Below are positions 23,872 to 33,019 of a stretch of DNA of 64,000 nt, piece by piece. The number at the start of each line of letters is the position of its first letter. Position 1 is the stretch's first letter. The notes under the pieces are model-generated. The model searched no databases and was not told the DNA's origin. It saw only the letters and a program-made list of their open reading frames with translations. Position numbers and translations under genes: made by a program. Origin of the DNA: Vreelandella zhuhanensis (GTDB taxonomy: Bacteria; Pseudomonadota; Gammaproteobacteria; Pseudomonadales; Halomonadaceae). The stretch lies in contig NZ_WTKP01000004.1 of NCBI RefSeq assembly GCF_009793355.1, forward strand, positions 186,001 through 250,000, read 5' to 3'.

Positions 23872-23904
23872 GGTCTTTCGTTAAGGACTTTCATAAGGAC
23901 TTTT
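23866..23904. repeat. Three degenerate 13-bp tandem repeats spanning the CBS-gene stop codon
   Basis: CGTTAAGGTCTTT (23866-23878), CGTTAAGGACTTT (23879-23891) and CATAAGGACTTTT (23892-23904). The TAA stop (23869-23871) is in the first unit. An inverted repeat GGCTGCCC...GGGCAGCC (23907-23941) follows, without a proper U-tract. Confidence 0.8.
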
Positions 23905-23923
23905 TAGGCTGCCCGAGAGGCTT

Positions 23924-24376
23924 TTATAGCGAAGGGCAGCCTCGCCCATTCAACTGTCGCCCGCTACCGGAGAGCAATTCATCCACCGGCTGGCGTACGT
24001 AATCATGCTGGTAATAGCCGTCGTCCACCACTTCGCCATCCCAGGCAATGATATCCAGGTCCATGGTGCGCGGGCCGGACTTGACCGGTCCGCGCACCCG
24101 ACCAAGCCTATCTTCTACTTCCTTGAGATAAGCACGAAAAACCTCTCGCTCCAGCGAGGTTTTCACCAATAAGGCGGCATTGAGAAAGTCCGGCTGCTCC
24201 TGCAACCCCACCGGAGCGGTACGAATGGCGCGCGAAGCCTTTATCAGCTCACATTCCTCCTTGAGAATCTTTTGGACCTGGGCAATATGCCATTCAGGTT
24301 CAATGTTCGAACCTACCGAAATCAGGCATTCATGCATGTCTCTCGACGTATCCGACGGTGACATCGGCTGCGGCAT
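23924..24376 (-). CDS. folK: 2-amino-4-hydroxy-6-hydroxymethyldihydropteridine pyrophosphokinase (FolK)
   Basis: Transfers pyrophosphate from ATP to 6-hydroxymethyl-dihydropterin in folate synthesis. Family motifs: ISVGSNIEPEWH at the N-terminus, APVGLQEQPDFLNAA in the pterin pocket (about 51-65) and the metal/ATP signature GPRTMDLDII (about 100-109). Length (150) is close to usual (about 160). An in-frame ATG at 24337 just before HECLISVGSN is an alternative start and would make a protein starting right at the first strand. It is divergent from a pteridine-reductase-like gene, a pairing that suggests a second (accessory) folate or monapterin function. Confidence 0.88.
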   Translation of the reverse strand: MPQPMSPSDTSRDMHECLISVGSNIEPEWHIAQVQKILKEECELIKASRAIRTAPVGLQEQPDFLNAALLVKTSLEREVFRAYLKEVEDRLGRVRGPVKSGPRTMDLDIIAWDGEVVDDGYYQHDYVRQPVDELLSGSGRQLNGRGCPSL

Positions 24377-24584
24377 AACGGGCTACCTTGTATCAAGCTC
24401 AAATCGAAACGCAGCATGGCTGCCATGGCAAAGAAAAATATATAGAGAAATATACAAAACCAGTATGAAACTGTCTTGTGCCTAGCCTAGCGCTTTACGC
24501 CCCATGTGCAAGTGCTGTACAACTTATTGACAAATGCTGCACTCACGCAGCCTGCCAGCCTACTGTATCAATGAGGGACAGTTC

Positions 24585-25334
24585 ATGAGCTCATATGCTG
24601 CACTGATTACGGGGGGAGCCACCCGGCTGGGTCGCCACTTTGCCGAAGCCTTGGCCGAGGCCGGGTTCGATATCGCCTTGCACGTCAACCGTTCTCGCGA
24701 TGAAGCCGAAGAAGTCGCCGCCGGCATTCGCGCCAAGGGACGAGAGTGCGAGATCTTCAGCTGCGATTTCATGCAAGAGGATGTCGCCGATCTGATCACA
24801 GCGGTGTCTCAGCGTTTCCCTCAACTGAATGTCCTGATCAACAGTGCCTCGGCTTATACGCCGGCACTGCTGGCAGAAACCGACATGGCGATGCTCGAAA
24901 GCCAATTTCGCGTCAACGTATTCACCCCGCTGCTGCTGCTGAGGCATTTCGCTGCCGTGGTGAAAGAGGGCCGCGTCGTCAATATCATCGACAACAAGGT
25001 GGCTTATCACCAATACCCCTATGCGGCCTATCTGCTTTCCAAGAAAAGCCTGGCGGAAATGACCCGCATGGCGGCACTGGAGTTCGCCCCCCGCATTCGG
25101 GTCAACGGCATAGCGCCGGGGGTGGTGCTGCCTGCCTCGCAGCGCACCAGCGACTACATCCAATGGCGTATCGATGGTATTCCGCTCAAGCGTCAGGGCG
25201 ACCCGGATCACCTGGTGCAAGCGCTGCACTACCTGCTCGACAACCCTTTCGTGGCCGGGCAGATTTTGTTCGTGGATGGTGGGGAATCGGTCAACCTGGA
25301 AGGTCGGCACTCGGAGAACTATGCACCCCTCTAA
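24585..25334 (+). CDS. folM: Short-chain dehydrogenase, pteridine/dihydromonapterin reductase-like (FolM type)
   Basis: A 249-residue NAD(P)H-dependent reductase. It has the Rossmann motif TGGATRLGRHFA (about 9-20; TGxxxRxG as in pteridine reductases), an LHVNRSRDEA NADPH-phosphate loop, the NSAS active-site strand (about 88-91), the catalytic Y-x3-K in AYLLSKKSLAE (about 150-160) and a C-terminal LVQALHYLLDNPFVAGQ...VDGGESV. ATG 24585 is chosen (GAGGGACAG upstream). Divergence from folK supports a pterin substrate, but other SDR substrates cannot be excluded. Confidence 0.78.
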   Translation: MSSYAALITGGATRLGRHFAEALAEAGFDIALHVNRSRDEAEEVAAGIRAKGRECEIFSCDFMQEDVADLITAVSQRFPQLNVLINSASAYTPALLAETDMAMLESQFRVNVFTPLLLLRHFAAVVKEGRVVNIIDNKVAYHQYPYAAYLLSKKSLAEMTRMAALEFAPRIRVNGIAPGVVLPASQRTSDYIQWRIDGIPLKRQGDPDHLVQALHYLLDNPFVAGQILFVDGGESVNLEGRHSENYAPL

Positions 25335-25490
25335 GACGTTCATTATTATCAGCTTGAATCGACTAATGTGATCTGAACTGCTCTAATTGGCGCGGACATT
25401 TCGGGTGTCCCCTTCACCGCCACGGGCTACTATCGCGGCAAATAACTGCGGGGGAAATACCCACTGCCGTGACGGAAGACCGAAGTCCTT

Positions 25491-25533
25491 GCCCTGGCGC
25501 TACCTTGCCGGGGCAAGTTTGCAAGGCCAGGGC
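25491..25533 (+). promoter_or_regulatory. Nested stem-loop in the sstT leader
   Basis: GCCCTGGC (25491-25498) pairs with GCCAGGGC (25526-25533), enclosing a second perfect hairpin CTTGCC-GG-GGCAAG (25504-25517). It lies 54 bp before the sstT start and has no U-tract, so it is more likely an mRNA leader structure than a terminator. Confidence 0.35.
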
Positions 25534-25586
25534 CGCCTGATCCGACCCGACCACACAGCAATCCAGCAACCTCTTAGAGATCTTCG

Positions 25587-26840
25587 ATGACTTCCACGCT
25601 TAACGCCCTCTTCGGCCCGCTGCTGCGTCTGGGCCTTATCACCCAGATCGCCATCGGTATCATCTGCGGTATCCTGCTCGCCGTTGTGTCCCCCGAGCTC
25701 GCCGTATCGTTCTCGCTGCTCGGCGAGCTGTTCGTCTCCGCCCTCAAGGCCGTGGCCCCGATCTTGGTGTTCGTGCTGGTGGCCGCCGCCATTGCCGGCC
25801 ACCGCCAGGGGCAGCCGACACATATTCGCGGCGTGCTGATCCTCTACGTGATCGGCACTCTGGTGGCGGCACTGGTCGCCGTAGTGGCGAGCTTCACCTT
25901 CCCCACCACCCTGACGCTGGACATGCCCGAGGTCAGCGGCAACCCGCCGGGCGGTATCATCGAGATACTGCGCAACTTGCTGCTCAATGCCGTTGCCAAT
26001 CCGGTCACCGCGCTGATGGAGGCCAACTTCATCGCCATCCTGGCCTGGGCTATCGGCCTCGGCTTGATGCTACGCCACGCCAGCGAGGCCACCCGCGGCA
26101 CGCTCAACGACCTCTCCGAGGCGATCTCCGGCATCGTCCGCGTGGTCATCCGATTCGCCCCGCTGGGCATATTCGGCCTGGTCGCCAACACCCTGGCCGA
26201 GGTCGGCTTGGGTGCGCTGGTCGAGTATGGTCAGTTGTTGGGTGTGATCGTCGGCTGCATGCTGTTCGTGGCGCTGGTCACCAATCCGCTGATCGTCTTT
26301 TGGCAGACCCGCCGCAACCCCTATCCGCTGGTCTTCGCCTGCCTACGCGGCAGCGCCATCACCGCCTTCTTCACGCGCAGCTCGGCGGCCAATATCCCGG
26401 TCAACATGGCGCTGTGCGAGCGCCTCGATCTGGACCCGGACACCTACGCCATCTCCATCCCGCTGGGCGCCACCATCAACATGGCCGGCGCGGCGATCAC
26501 CATCTCGGTGATCACCTTGGCCGCGGCCAACACCCTGGGAATCAGCGTCGGCTTCCCCACTGCCCTGCTGCTGTGCGTGGTCTCGGCGCTGGCCGCCTGC
26601 GGCGTCTCGGGTGTGGCCGGCGGCTCGCTGTTGCTGATTCCCATGGCCGCCAGCCTGTTCGGCATCTCCACCGACGTGGCGATGCAGGTGGTGGCGATCG
26701 GCTTCGTGATCAGCGTGGTGCAGGACTCCACCGAGACGGCGCTAAACTCCTCCACAGACGTGCTGTTTACCGCGGCCGCTTGTCGCGCCGCGGAACGCCG
26801 TCGAGGTACTCAAGTGTCGTTCAGCTCAAGACGAGCCTAG
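25587..26840 (+). CDS. sstT: Serine/threonine:sodium symporter SstT
   Basis: A DAACS-family carrier of 417 residues (E. coli SstT has 414). Recognisable blocks: [20 protein letters not shown] at the N-terminus, [22 protein letters not shown], the helical hairpin [21 protein letters not shown] (serine-rich HP1), [22 protein letters not shown] (TM7) and [20 protein letters not shown] (HP2), then [20 protein letters not shown] (TM8 with the substrate Asp/Asn). It imports serine and threonine with Na+, which suits a marine or saline habitat. Its last four bases overlap the tail of the convergent MscS gene, with no terminator between. Confidence 0.95.
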   Translation: MTSTLNALFGPLLRLGLITQIAIGIICGILLAVVSPELAVSFSLLGELFVSALKAVAPILVFVLVAAAIAGHRQGQPTHIRGVLILYVIGTLVAALVAVVASFTFPTTLTLDMPEVSGNPPGGIIEILRNLLLNAVANPVTALMEANFIAILAWAIGLGLMLRHASEATRGTLNDLSEAISGIVRVVIRFAPLGIFGLVANTLAEVGLGALVEYGQLLGVIVGCMLFVALVTNPLIVFWQTRRNPYPLVFACLRGSAITAFFTRSSAANIPVNMALCERLDLDPDTYAISIPLGATINMAGAAITISVITLAAANTLGISVGFPTALLLCVVSALAACGVSGVAGGSLLLIPMAASLFGISTDVAMQVVAIGFVISVVQDSTETALNSSTDVLFTAAACRAAERRRGTQVSFSSRRA

Positions 26841-29221
26841 GTAGTCTCCTCGTCGTCGAAATCGCCCTTGAAAGCGGGGTTGGGTCTGGAGCGCGGGTCC
26901 TCCGAACGGCCCGACTCCTCGGAACGCGGCTGCCCGCCGGGGCGGCCGTCGATATCGAAAGGTTGCTGCATGACCCGCAGGTTGGCCGGGGGCGCCTCGC
27001 CTTCCTTGCCCACACCGAAGTAGAGCGTGGTGTGCGGGAAGGGAATTTCGATGCCCGCCTGATCGAAGTGCAGCTTGACCAGACGATTATAGGCACGGCC
27101 GGTGGCCCATTGGGTGCCCGGGGTCGTCTTGATGCGTACCCGGATATTCACCGAGCTGTCGGCCAGGGCCACCACACCCGCCACTTCCAGCGGCGCCAGG
27201 ATACTCATCTTGTGCTCTTCGTCATTCGACAGCTCATCGAAGGCGTTACGTAACGCGATGATCGCGTCGTCGATGCTCTCACGATAGGCAATCCCGTACT
27301 CACCCACGTGATAACCGAACTCACGCATGAAGTTGGAAACGGTATCGACGCTCGAGAATGGAACGATGTGGTAGGTGCCGCTCAGATCGCGGATGCCCAC
27401 CGAGCGGATACTCAGACGCTCCGCCGTGCCGGTAATTCCCCCGACCGTGACCACATCGCCGGTGTTCATGGCGTTTTCCACCTGAATGAAGATCCCGGTG
27501 ATGATGTCCTGCACCAGTTTCTGGGAACCGAAACCGATTGCCAGACCCAGCACCCCGGCACCCGCTATCAAGGGGCCGATATTGATGCCGATTTCTGCCA
27601 GCACGATCATCCCTGTCATGGTGATGATGGCGATCGCCAATGCATTGCGGAACAGGCTGAGCAGCGTCTTGGCCCGGGCATCCGGCTCGCCGGACCCGGT
27701 CTCGGGGTTGAGCTTGTGCTCGATCAGACTCGCCAGCCCCAGCCAGATGGCGATGGAAATGAACAGGATTAATGCTACCCCGAACACCTTGCTGACCAGC
27801 CCGCTCCCCGCTTCCGAGGCGTACCAGCTTGCCAGGTCGAAGGCGCCCCAGGCATTGAGCACCACCATAATCACTACAATGAGGATGATCGTGCGGATAA
27901 CCCTAAGGGCGTTGGGGACGTAGGAATTGAGACGAATTTCGAGTAACGGCAGCTTGCGTCGCAGGTCATCGGAAAGCGTGATGCGACGGCCGATGGCTTG
28001 CGTCAAAAATGCGGAAATCAGCAGACCCACCACCACTGCCGCCAAGGTTTTCAGCGTAGCGAACAGCACGAAGGGCAATGCATCGGCGGGGCGTGTCAGC
28101 ACCAGTACCAGCACCATCAGAAAGTAGAACAAGGCGAATAGGTGCCAGGTACGCGCGAACAACTTCAACGATACTCGGCTGGCGGTAAAACTCGAATTGG
28201 CCGCCATCTGGTTGAGGTTATCGCGCAGGTGGACACGATTCTTGAGCACCACCGCCACGGCATAGATAAACGCCAATAGCATGATCAACGTGCCCAGCAC
28301 TTGCCCCAGCGACGTGGCCACGTAGAAGTTGACCAGCGGCACCGCCACCATCAAGCCATAGCCGACCATGCCAACCAGCCGAGCCAGCCAACGGTTCCAG
28401 TAGGAGGCTTCCTGCGTGGAAATGGGAAGCAGGCGAAGGCCCTCATAGCGCGAGGAAAACAACATTCGAACCGCTGCCTTGAATAGTTCTATCACCAGAA
28501 AAGCATTCAGGAACAGCGAGGCGCGGGTGGAGAGTTCACCGGTTTCCCCCACCGCAAAGGTGGCGATCAGGTTGCCGGCGACATAGGCCAGCACGACGAC
28601 CAATACATCCAGCACCACGGCCAGGGCCACACATAATACCAGGCGCAACACCGGGTTGAGCCCCGTGCCATGCAACGACCAGCTACTGATCCTGGTGAAT
28701 AGCGGCTTGGCAAAGCGGCGAAACAGGACGAAGGCAATAACGGTGGAGAGAATCACCAAACCCAGGTTGACCGCTGCGCTGGTGAAGGCGGCCAGGTCGA
28801 AGGTGTTTTCTCCCTCGGCACTGAGCAGTTCTCTAACCAGTGAGCCCGTCTGGCCCAGCTGTTCTCCAACATCGCTGACCATACGACTGGTCAGCTCCGC
28901 CAGTTGGCGGGGCAGCGAGACATCCGCCGGCGCCATGTCACTGCCTTCAGCGGCTTGTGCGGGCGAAAGCTCGGCACCTTCCGAGGTTTGCGCAGCCAAG
29001 TTACGCAACTGCTCAATCAGCTCCTGGCGCGCCTGGTCGTTCTCGAGCAGATCCGCCAGTGTGGAATACGCCGGGGGCTCGGCTTGCGATGATTCTTGAG
29101 GTGGATCGGCGGGACTGTCCAGCGTCAGGGTGGTCTGCGCCGAAACAGGCGCTGCCAGCAAGACCAGCATTGCCAACAACCAGATGCCCAGCCAGGACAA
29201 TAATCGTAATGGCGTCACCAT
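26837..29221 (-). CDS. Large mechanosensitive channel of the MscS family (YbiO-like)
   Basis: A 794-residue inner-membrane protein. It has a signal sequence ([20 protein letters not shown], cleavage near SAQ), a periplasmic Gln/Glu-rich region to about 145, a set of about eight further helices and the conserved MscS pore helix [31 protein letters not shown] (about 543-573). The beta-domain follows with [40 protein letters not shown]. The acidic, Arg-rich C-terminal tail ends DDEETT. Length and layout resemble E. coli YbiO (741). It releases solutes on hypo-osmotic shock. It is convergent with sstT, overlapping by four bases. Confidence 0.9.
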   Translation of the reverse strand: MVTPLRLLSWLGIWLLAMLVLLAAPVSAQTTLTLDSPADPPQESSQAEPPAYSTLADLLENDQARQELIEQLRNLAAQTSEGAELSPAQAAEGSDMAPADVSLPRQLAELTSRMVSDVGEQLGQTGSLVRELLSAEGENTFDLAAFTSAAVNLGLVILSTVIAFVLFRRFAKPLFTRISSWSLHGTGLNPVLRLVLCVALAVVLDVLVVVLAYVAGNLIATFAVGETGELSTRASLFLNAFLVIELFKAAVRMLFSSRYEGLRLLPISTQEASYWNRWLARLVGMVGYGLMVAVPLVNFYVATSLGQVLGTLIMLLAFIYAVAVVLKNRVHLRDNLNQMAANSSFTASRVSLKLFARTWHLFALFYFLMVLVLVLTRPADALPFVLFATLKTLAAVVVGLLISAFLTQAIGRRITLSDDLRRKLPLLEIRLNSYVPNALRVIRTIILIVVIMVVLNAWGAFDLASWYASEAGSGLVSKVFGVALILFISIAIWLGLASLIEHKLNPETGSGEPDARAKTLLSLFRNALAIAIITMTGMIVLAEIGINIGPLIAGAGVLGLAIGFGSQKLVQDIITGIFIQVENAMNTGDVVTVGGITGTAERLSIRSVGIRDLSGTYHIVPFSSVDTVSNFMREFGYHVGEYGIAYRESIDDAIIALRNAFDELSNDEEHKMSILAPLEVAGVVALADSSVNIRVRIKTTPGTQWATGRAYNRLVKLHFDQAGIEIPFPHTTLYFGVGKEGEAPPANLRVMQQPFDIDGRPGGQPRSEESGRSEDPRSRPNPAFKGDFDDEETT

Positions 29222-29284
29222 AACCTCCGTATCGGTGGGGAAATATCAAAAGCTAACGTCTGTCTACTTTTTGTACAAGTCGGG

Positions 29285-29716
29285 CTACTGACACAGCGGT
29301 GAAAGCCACAGATGGGCCAGCGACAGCACCACCGCGTAGCGTCCGCCCTTGGCAATCAGTATCCATGCCAGTGCCCGCCACCAGGGCAAGCGAAATACAC
29401 CCGCCAGGACGGTCAAGGGGTCGCCGATCACCGGCACCCAGGCGACCAGCAGGCTGTACTCACCAAAGCGATGGTACCAACCTTCGGCACGCGCCAATCC
29501 TTGAGGTGAGGCGGGAAACCAGCGCTTGTGCTGAAAATGCCTGGCGTAGCGTCCCATGGCGACATTGACCAGGCTGCCTAACGTATTGCCGGCGGTGGCG
29601 ACTATCCACAGCATCACTACCGGCTCGCCGAGGCACCATTGGCGCGCCAGCCATACTTCCGAGCCCCCGGGCAGTAACGTGGCGCTTAGCAGCGCTACGA
29701 TAAACAGGCTTAGCAT
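29285..29716 (-). CDS. YqaA-family (DedA/SNARE-associated-like) membrane protein
   Basis: A 143-residue membrane protein with about four helices. Family features: SATLLPGGSEVWLA near the N-terminus (residues 11-24), ATAGNTLGSLVNVAMGRYA and GEYSLLVAWVPVIGDPLTVLAGVFRLPWWRAL. Function is not established; DedA-type relatives act in membrane lipid translocation and membrane potential. ATG 29716 is used because it lies directly after the IclR stop codon (29721) and yields the conserved N-terminus; a longer frame overlaps the IclR gene. It is the last gene of a four-gene minus-strand run. Confidence 0.8.
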   Translation of the reverse strand: MLSLFIVALLSATLLPGGSEVWLARQWCLGEPVVMLWIVATAGNTLGSLVNVAMGRYARHFQHKRWFPASPQGLARAEGWYHRFGEYSLLVAWVPVIGDPLTVLAGVFRLPWWRALAWILIAKGGRYAVVLSLAHLWLSPLCQ

Positions 29717-29720
29717 GCGA

Positions 29721-30548
29721 TCAGCAGCACTTGGGTGCCTGGCCTCCCAATGTTGCAGTGATCTCGGCGGCCACTTCCCGCACCAGCTCACCGAGTTCCA
29801 TCAAACGTGCCTCAGGGATCCGCGCCACCGGCCCGGAGACCGAAATCGCTGCCAGGGGCGTCGCCGTTTCATCGTGAATACAGGCGGCGACACAATGCAG
29901 GCCGATAGCATGTTCTTCACGGTCACAGGCAAAGCCTTGGTGACGAACCTCGCTCAGGTTCTCCAGCAGCGCCTCGGGCTGGTGCAGGGTGTTGTGGGTC
30001 ACCTGAGCCAGCTCACGCCCTTCAAGCAGGCGCGCGCGCTCATCATCCGGCAACCAAGCCAGAAGCGCCTTGCCCACGCCGGAAGCATGCAGCGGCGCCC
30101 TTGAACCCAGCCGGGTGATCATACGCATCATCTGCGGGGATTCATGCTGGGCGAGAAATACCGCCGTGGTAGCGTCACGCACACCCAGGTTGGCGGTTTC
30201 CCCGGTTTCAGCGGTCAACCGGCGCAAGAAAGGGCGACTGGTGGCGACGAAATCACGTGCTTCGAGAAAGCTATTGCCGATACGAAACGTCTTGACGTCA
30301 ATGCGCCACAACCCCTGCTCGCTTTCCTGGGTGACAAATCCCTGGCTTTGTAATGCCTGTAATAGGCGGTGTGTTGTGGAAGGGGCCAGATCAGCGGTCT
30401 CGGCAAGCTCGGAAAGTCCCATACCGTCGGGACTGGCCGACAGATATTCCAGCATGTTCAGGCCACGCACTAACGACTGGCTGTGTCCGCCACTGGCTTT
30501 CTTGGTTCCCGCTGGGCGGCCCGCCGTCCTGCGCTTGACTTCATTCAC
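29721..30548 (-). CDS. IclR-family transcriptional regulator
   Basis: About 275 residues. The N-terminal winged helix (SLVRGLNMLEYLSASPDGMGLSELAETADLAPSTTHRLLQAL) is followed by the IclR ligand-binding domain (RPFLRRLTAETGETANLGVRDATTAVFL, HASGVGKALLAWLPDDE, GLHCVAACIHDE, AAISVSGPVARI). GTG 30548 is preferred: GGGAGA lies seven bases upstream, whereas TTG 30575 has no SD. It lies just downstream of an enoyl-CoA hydratase gene on the same strand and may regulate it and the ATP-grasp gene; the effector is unknown. Confidence 0.88.
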   Translation of the reverse strand: MNEVKRRTAGRPAGTKKASGGHSQSLVRGLNMLEYLSASPDGMGLSELAETADLAPSTTHRLLQALQSQGFVTQESEQGLWRIDVKTFRIGNSFLEARDFVATSRPFLRRLTAETGETANLGVRDATTAVFLAQHESPQMMRMITRLGSRAPLHASGVGKALLAWLPDDERARLLEGRELAQVTHNTLHQPEALLENLSEVRHQGFACDREEHAIGLHCVAACIHDETATPLAAISVSGPVARIPEARLMELGELVREVAAEITATLGGQAPKCC

Positions 30549-30627
30549 CCTGTTTCTCCCGCTTGAAAACGTCAAAGCGCATCAGGATAACGTGCCAGCC
30601 CTGTGCTGTCGCCTTCACGGAAGGCGC

Positions 30628-31422
30628 TCAGCGATGCTTCCATTGTGGCGCGCGCTTGGCCATGAAGGCATCGATGCCCTCGGCTGCATCGTCTGCCAGC
30701 ATGTTGCAGGCCATGGTTTCTCCGGCAAATACATAGGCGTCTTCCAACGGCATCGCCAGTTGGCGGGCGAACATCGCCTTGCCGGTACGTATCGCCACGG
30801 CACTCTTGGCGCAAATACTCGTGGTGAACTCGGCCACGGTAGCGTCTAACCCATCCTCCTCCGCGACACGATTGACCAGCCCCCACTCGCAGGCCTGATC
30901 GGCACTAATGAATTCGCCGGTCATGAGCATTTCCATGGCGCGCTTGCGCGAGACGTTACGGCTCAACGCCACTGCCGGGGTGGAACAGAAAAGCCCCACA
31001 TTGATACCCGAAACGGCAAAGCGTGCCGAACGGGCGGCTACCGCCAGATCGCAGCTCGCCACCAACTGACAGCCCGCCGCCGTGGCAATGCCCTGAACCC
31101 GGGCAATCACCGGTACCGGCAGGTTGACGATGGCTTGCATTACCTGGCCGCACCGGGCAAATAGCGCTTGATAGTAGGTCTTGTCCGGGTTGGCGCGCAT
31201 CTGCTTCAAGTCGTGCCCGGCACAGAACGCCTTGCCTTGAGCGGCCAGAACCACGCAGCGCGCATCCTCATCCTGGGCAACCTCATCGAGCGCCGCCTGA
31301 AGTGCTTCGAGCATTTCTTCGGAAAGGGCATTGAAGCTTTTGGGGCTGTTGAGTGTCAGCGTGATGACACCCTGTTGAGCCTGTCGCTGAACCAGAGGTT
31401 GGATGGCAATGCTAGTCGTCAT
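30628..31422 (-). CDS. Enoyl-CoA hydratase/isomerase family protein (ECHDC3-like)
   Basis: A 264-residue crotonase-fold protein. The oxyanion-hole elements are CAGHDLKQM (about 67-75) and IATAAGCQLVASCDLAVAA (about 111-129). The segment AVSGINVGLFCSTPAVALSRNV replaces the usual catalytic Glu-containing GIGTIPGAGGTQRL, as in ECHDC3-type members, so classical hydratase activity is doubtful. The C-terminal helix ends MAKRAPQWKHR. It lies between the ATP-grasp gene upstream and the IclR regulator downstream, all on the minus strand with short gaps. Confidence 0.87.
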   Translation of the reverse strand: MTTSIAIQPLVQRQAQQGVITLTLNSPKSFNALSEEMLEALQAALDEVAQDEDARCVVLAAQGKAFCAGHDLKQMRANPDKTYYQALFARCGQVMQAIVNLPVPVIARVQGIATAAGCQLVASCDLAVAARSARFAVSGINVGLFCSTPAVALSRNVSRKRAMEMLMTGEFISADQACEWGLVNRVAEEDGLDATVAEFTTSICAKSAVAIRTGKAMFARQLAMPLEDAYVFAGETMACNMLADDAAEGIDAFMAKRAPQWKHR

Positions 31423-31458
31423 CTTGTTGCTCCTTTGTTGTTACTTTCTTGTTCAGCA

Positions 31459-32742
31459 TTATTCCACGGGGTCGGATTCAAAGTGCAGACTTTCCAGACA
31501 GCGCTGATAGCGTTCGCGAAGCTGCTCATGATTCTCGGCACCCAGAAAGATAATGCCGAGGTGATAAGAGACCAGACTTTGATTGGGCAATTCGCTCAGA
31601 CGCATGCCCGGCTCGACCTCTAAATACACCTGGGTTCCTGGAAAGCGTTCGGCAAGCGCATCGAGCTCCTCTTGGCTGGGCACCCGGGTAATGATCCGGT
31701 CCTCATTGCCATAAGGAATGAAGCATTTGGCGGCCACTGCAAAACGACCCTCACGGTTCAAGAGCTTAGGACGCCGACCCAGGGCGATGTCGATAATCAC
31801 CTCATGGTTGGTCATGCCGTCGACCATGACGAATATCTGGCTGTGGGACTGGGAGATACGCGGATTAACCTCCACCACCCAAAGGCGATCCTGCTCCTCG
31901 TTCCACATGAACTCCACATTGAAGCCGCCGTTGTCGTAACCGATATGCTCGAAGAAACGCCGACTGGCATCGATCATCTGCTGCTGGATCTTCTCCGGCA
32001 GACTCGAGGGATACTCCATGCGATCATAAAGCTCCTCCTGCTCCTTGGGCTGGTCGATCACACCATGGACGCTGAACTCACCGCGATACATTACCCCCTC
32101 CGGCGCCCCCTGGACACCGGAAATGATCGCTTCAGCGATACAGGTATTGCCGTTGGCACGCTTGATCTCTTCCGGGAGCTCGGCATGAGCCAGGGCTTCG
32201 TTGAAAGGGTCTCCGAAGCGATGAATGCCTTCGCGAGTGATTTTGATCGCTTCGTGAAACTGCGCTTCGTTCTCGACCCGAAAGCCGAGTTGGGAGGCGT
32301 AGGCCTTGACCGGCTTGAGCCAGAAGGGGTAATCGAGGCTTAATTGCTCCAGCGGGTTCTCGGCAAAGGGGTCGATGCTGCAAAAGTCCGGCACGTGCTC
32401 GGGAATCACCTTTTGCTGTTCCAGGCGGCTCCAGTACTTGTGTTCGCACTTGAGCACGCTTTCCCGGGTGGGGGAAGGAAGATCGTATTCACGGCACAGA
32501 AGCGGCACCATGACGCTGGTGGGAAAGTCCCACTGTGCCACGATGGCATCCACCGAGCCGGAAAACGCCTTGAGCTCCTCCAGGGCCTCGTTCACCAGCC
32601 GGTCGAAGGAAAACGATTCTGCGAGGGTCAGGCGCTTTTCATCCAGCAGATTGTGAAACGCTAGATGCTCGGCATCGCGCAAGGTTTCAAGCTCAGCGTG
32701 CTGGCCCTTCTTCATCGCTGGAATAAAGACATTCTTCTTCAT
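31459..32742 (-). CDS. ATP-grasp superfamily ligase of unknown substrate
   Basis: About 427 residues. ATG 32742 is chosen because AAGGAGG lies nine bases upstream; an in-frame start at 32811 would run through it. The ATP-grasp core is visible: an N-terminal pre-ATP-grasp domain (VDAIVAQWDFPTSVMVPLLCREYDLPSPT), the central lysine-bearing strand PFWLKPVKAYASQLGF (about 140-155), and the metal-binding strand GGFNVEFMWN...LWVVEVNPRISQSHSQIF (about 265-295). The C-terminal part resembles a biotin-carboxylase-type lid (FIPYGNEDRIITRVPS). Such enzymes join a carboxylate to an amine or thiol through acyl phosphate. No partner gene reveals the substrate; the co-directional hydratase and IclR genes suggest a small catabolic or metabolite-ligation unit. 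Confidence 0.8.
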   Translation of the reverse strand: MKKNVFIPAMKKGQHAELETLRDAEHLAFHNLLDEKRLTLAESFSFDRLVNEALEELKAFSGSVDAIVAQWDFPTSVMVPLLCREYDLPSPTRESVLKCEHKYWSRLEQQKVIPEHVPDFCSIDPFAENPLEQLSLDYPFWLKPVKAYASQLGFRVENEAQFHEAIKITREGIHRFGDPFNEALAHAELPEEIKRANGNTCIAEAIISGVQGAPEGVMYRGEFSVHGVIDQPKEQEELYDRMEYPSSLPEKIQQQMIDASRRFFEHIGYDNGGFNVEFMWNEEQDRLWVVEVNPRISQSHSQIFVMVDGMTNHEVIIDIALGRRPKLLNREGRFAVAAKCFIPYGNEDRIITRVPSQEELDALAERFPGTQVYLEVEPGMRLSELPNQSLVSYHLGIIFLGAENHEQLRERYQRCLESLHFESDPVE

Positions 32743-33019
32743 CGTTCCACCCTCCTTGTATCGCCCGCCCATCAAGCGATCAGCGACGAACATCAAGTCA
32801 GGATGTCGCACTCATCTTTTGTGTCAGGCTATGAAGATAACGTAGACAGAGAGTCGGACTAGCGCAAAACTCACACTTTTGCATCAGGGCACTCTTACCC
32901 CTGAAAGGGGTGCAAATAAAAATGCCGCCACCAAAAAGGGCGGCGGCATTCTTGTGTTACTTCTTAGTACTTCCTCTTGCACTGCTTCGAAAGTGATCGG
33001 TTTGCAAGCGATTGGCAGA
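32743..33019. other. Intergenic region downstream of serA and upstream of the ATP-grasp gene
   Basis: It holds the serA terminator (32915-32951), a smaller hairpin ACCCC-tgaaa-GGGGT (about 32897-32911) and, on the ATP-grasp side, its promoter region. No gene seen. Confidence 0.5.
32915..32951 (-). terminator. Rho-independent terminator of serA
   Basis: On the minus strand, GAATGCCGCCGCCC...GGTGGCGGCATT (9-bp stem AATGCCGCC/GGCGGCATT) is followed by TTTTATTT. Confidence 0.8.

Noticed and set aside
23907..23941. GGCTGCCC...GGGCAGCC as a terminator between the CBS gene and folK
   Set aside because: The stem is good but neither strand has a proper U-tract after it, so it is only noted as an inverted repeat.
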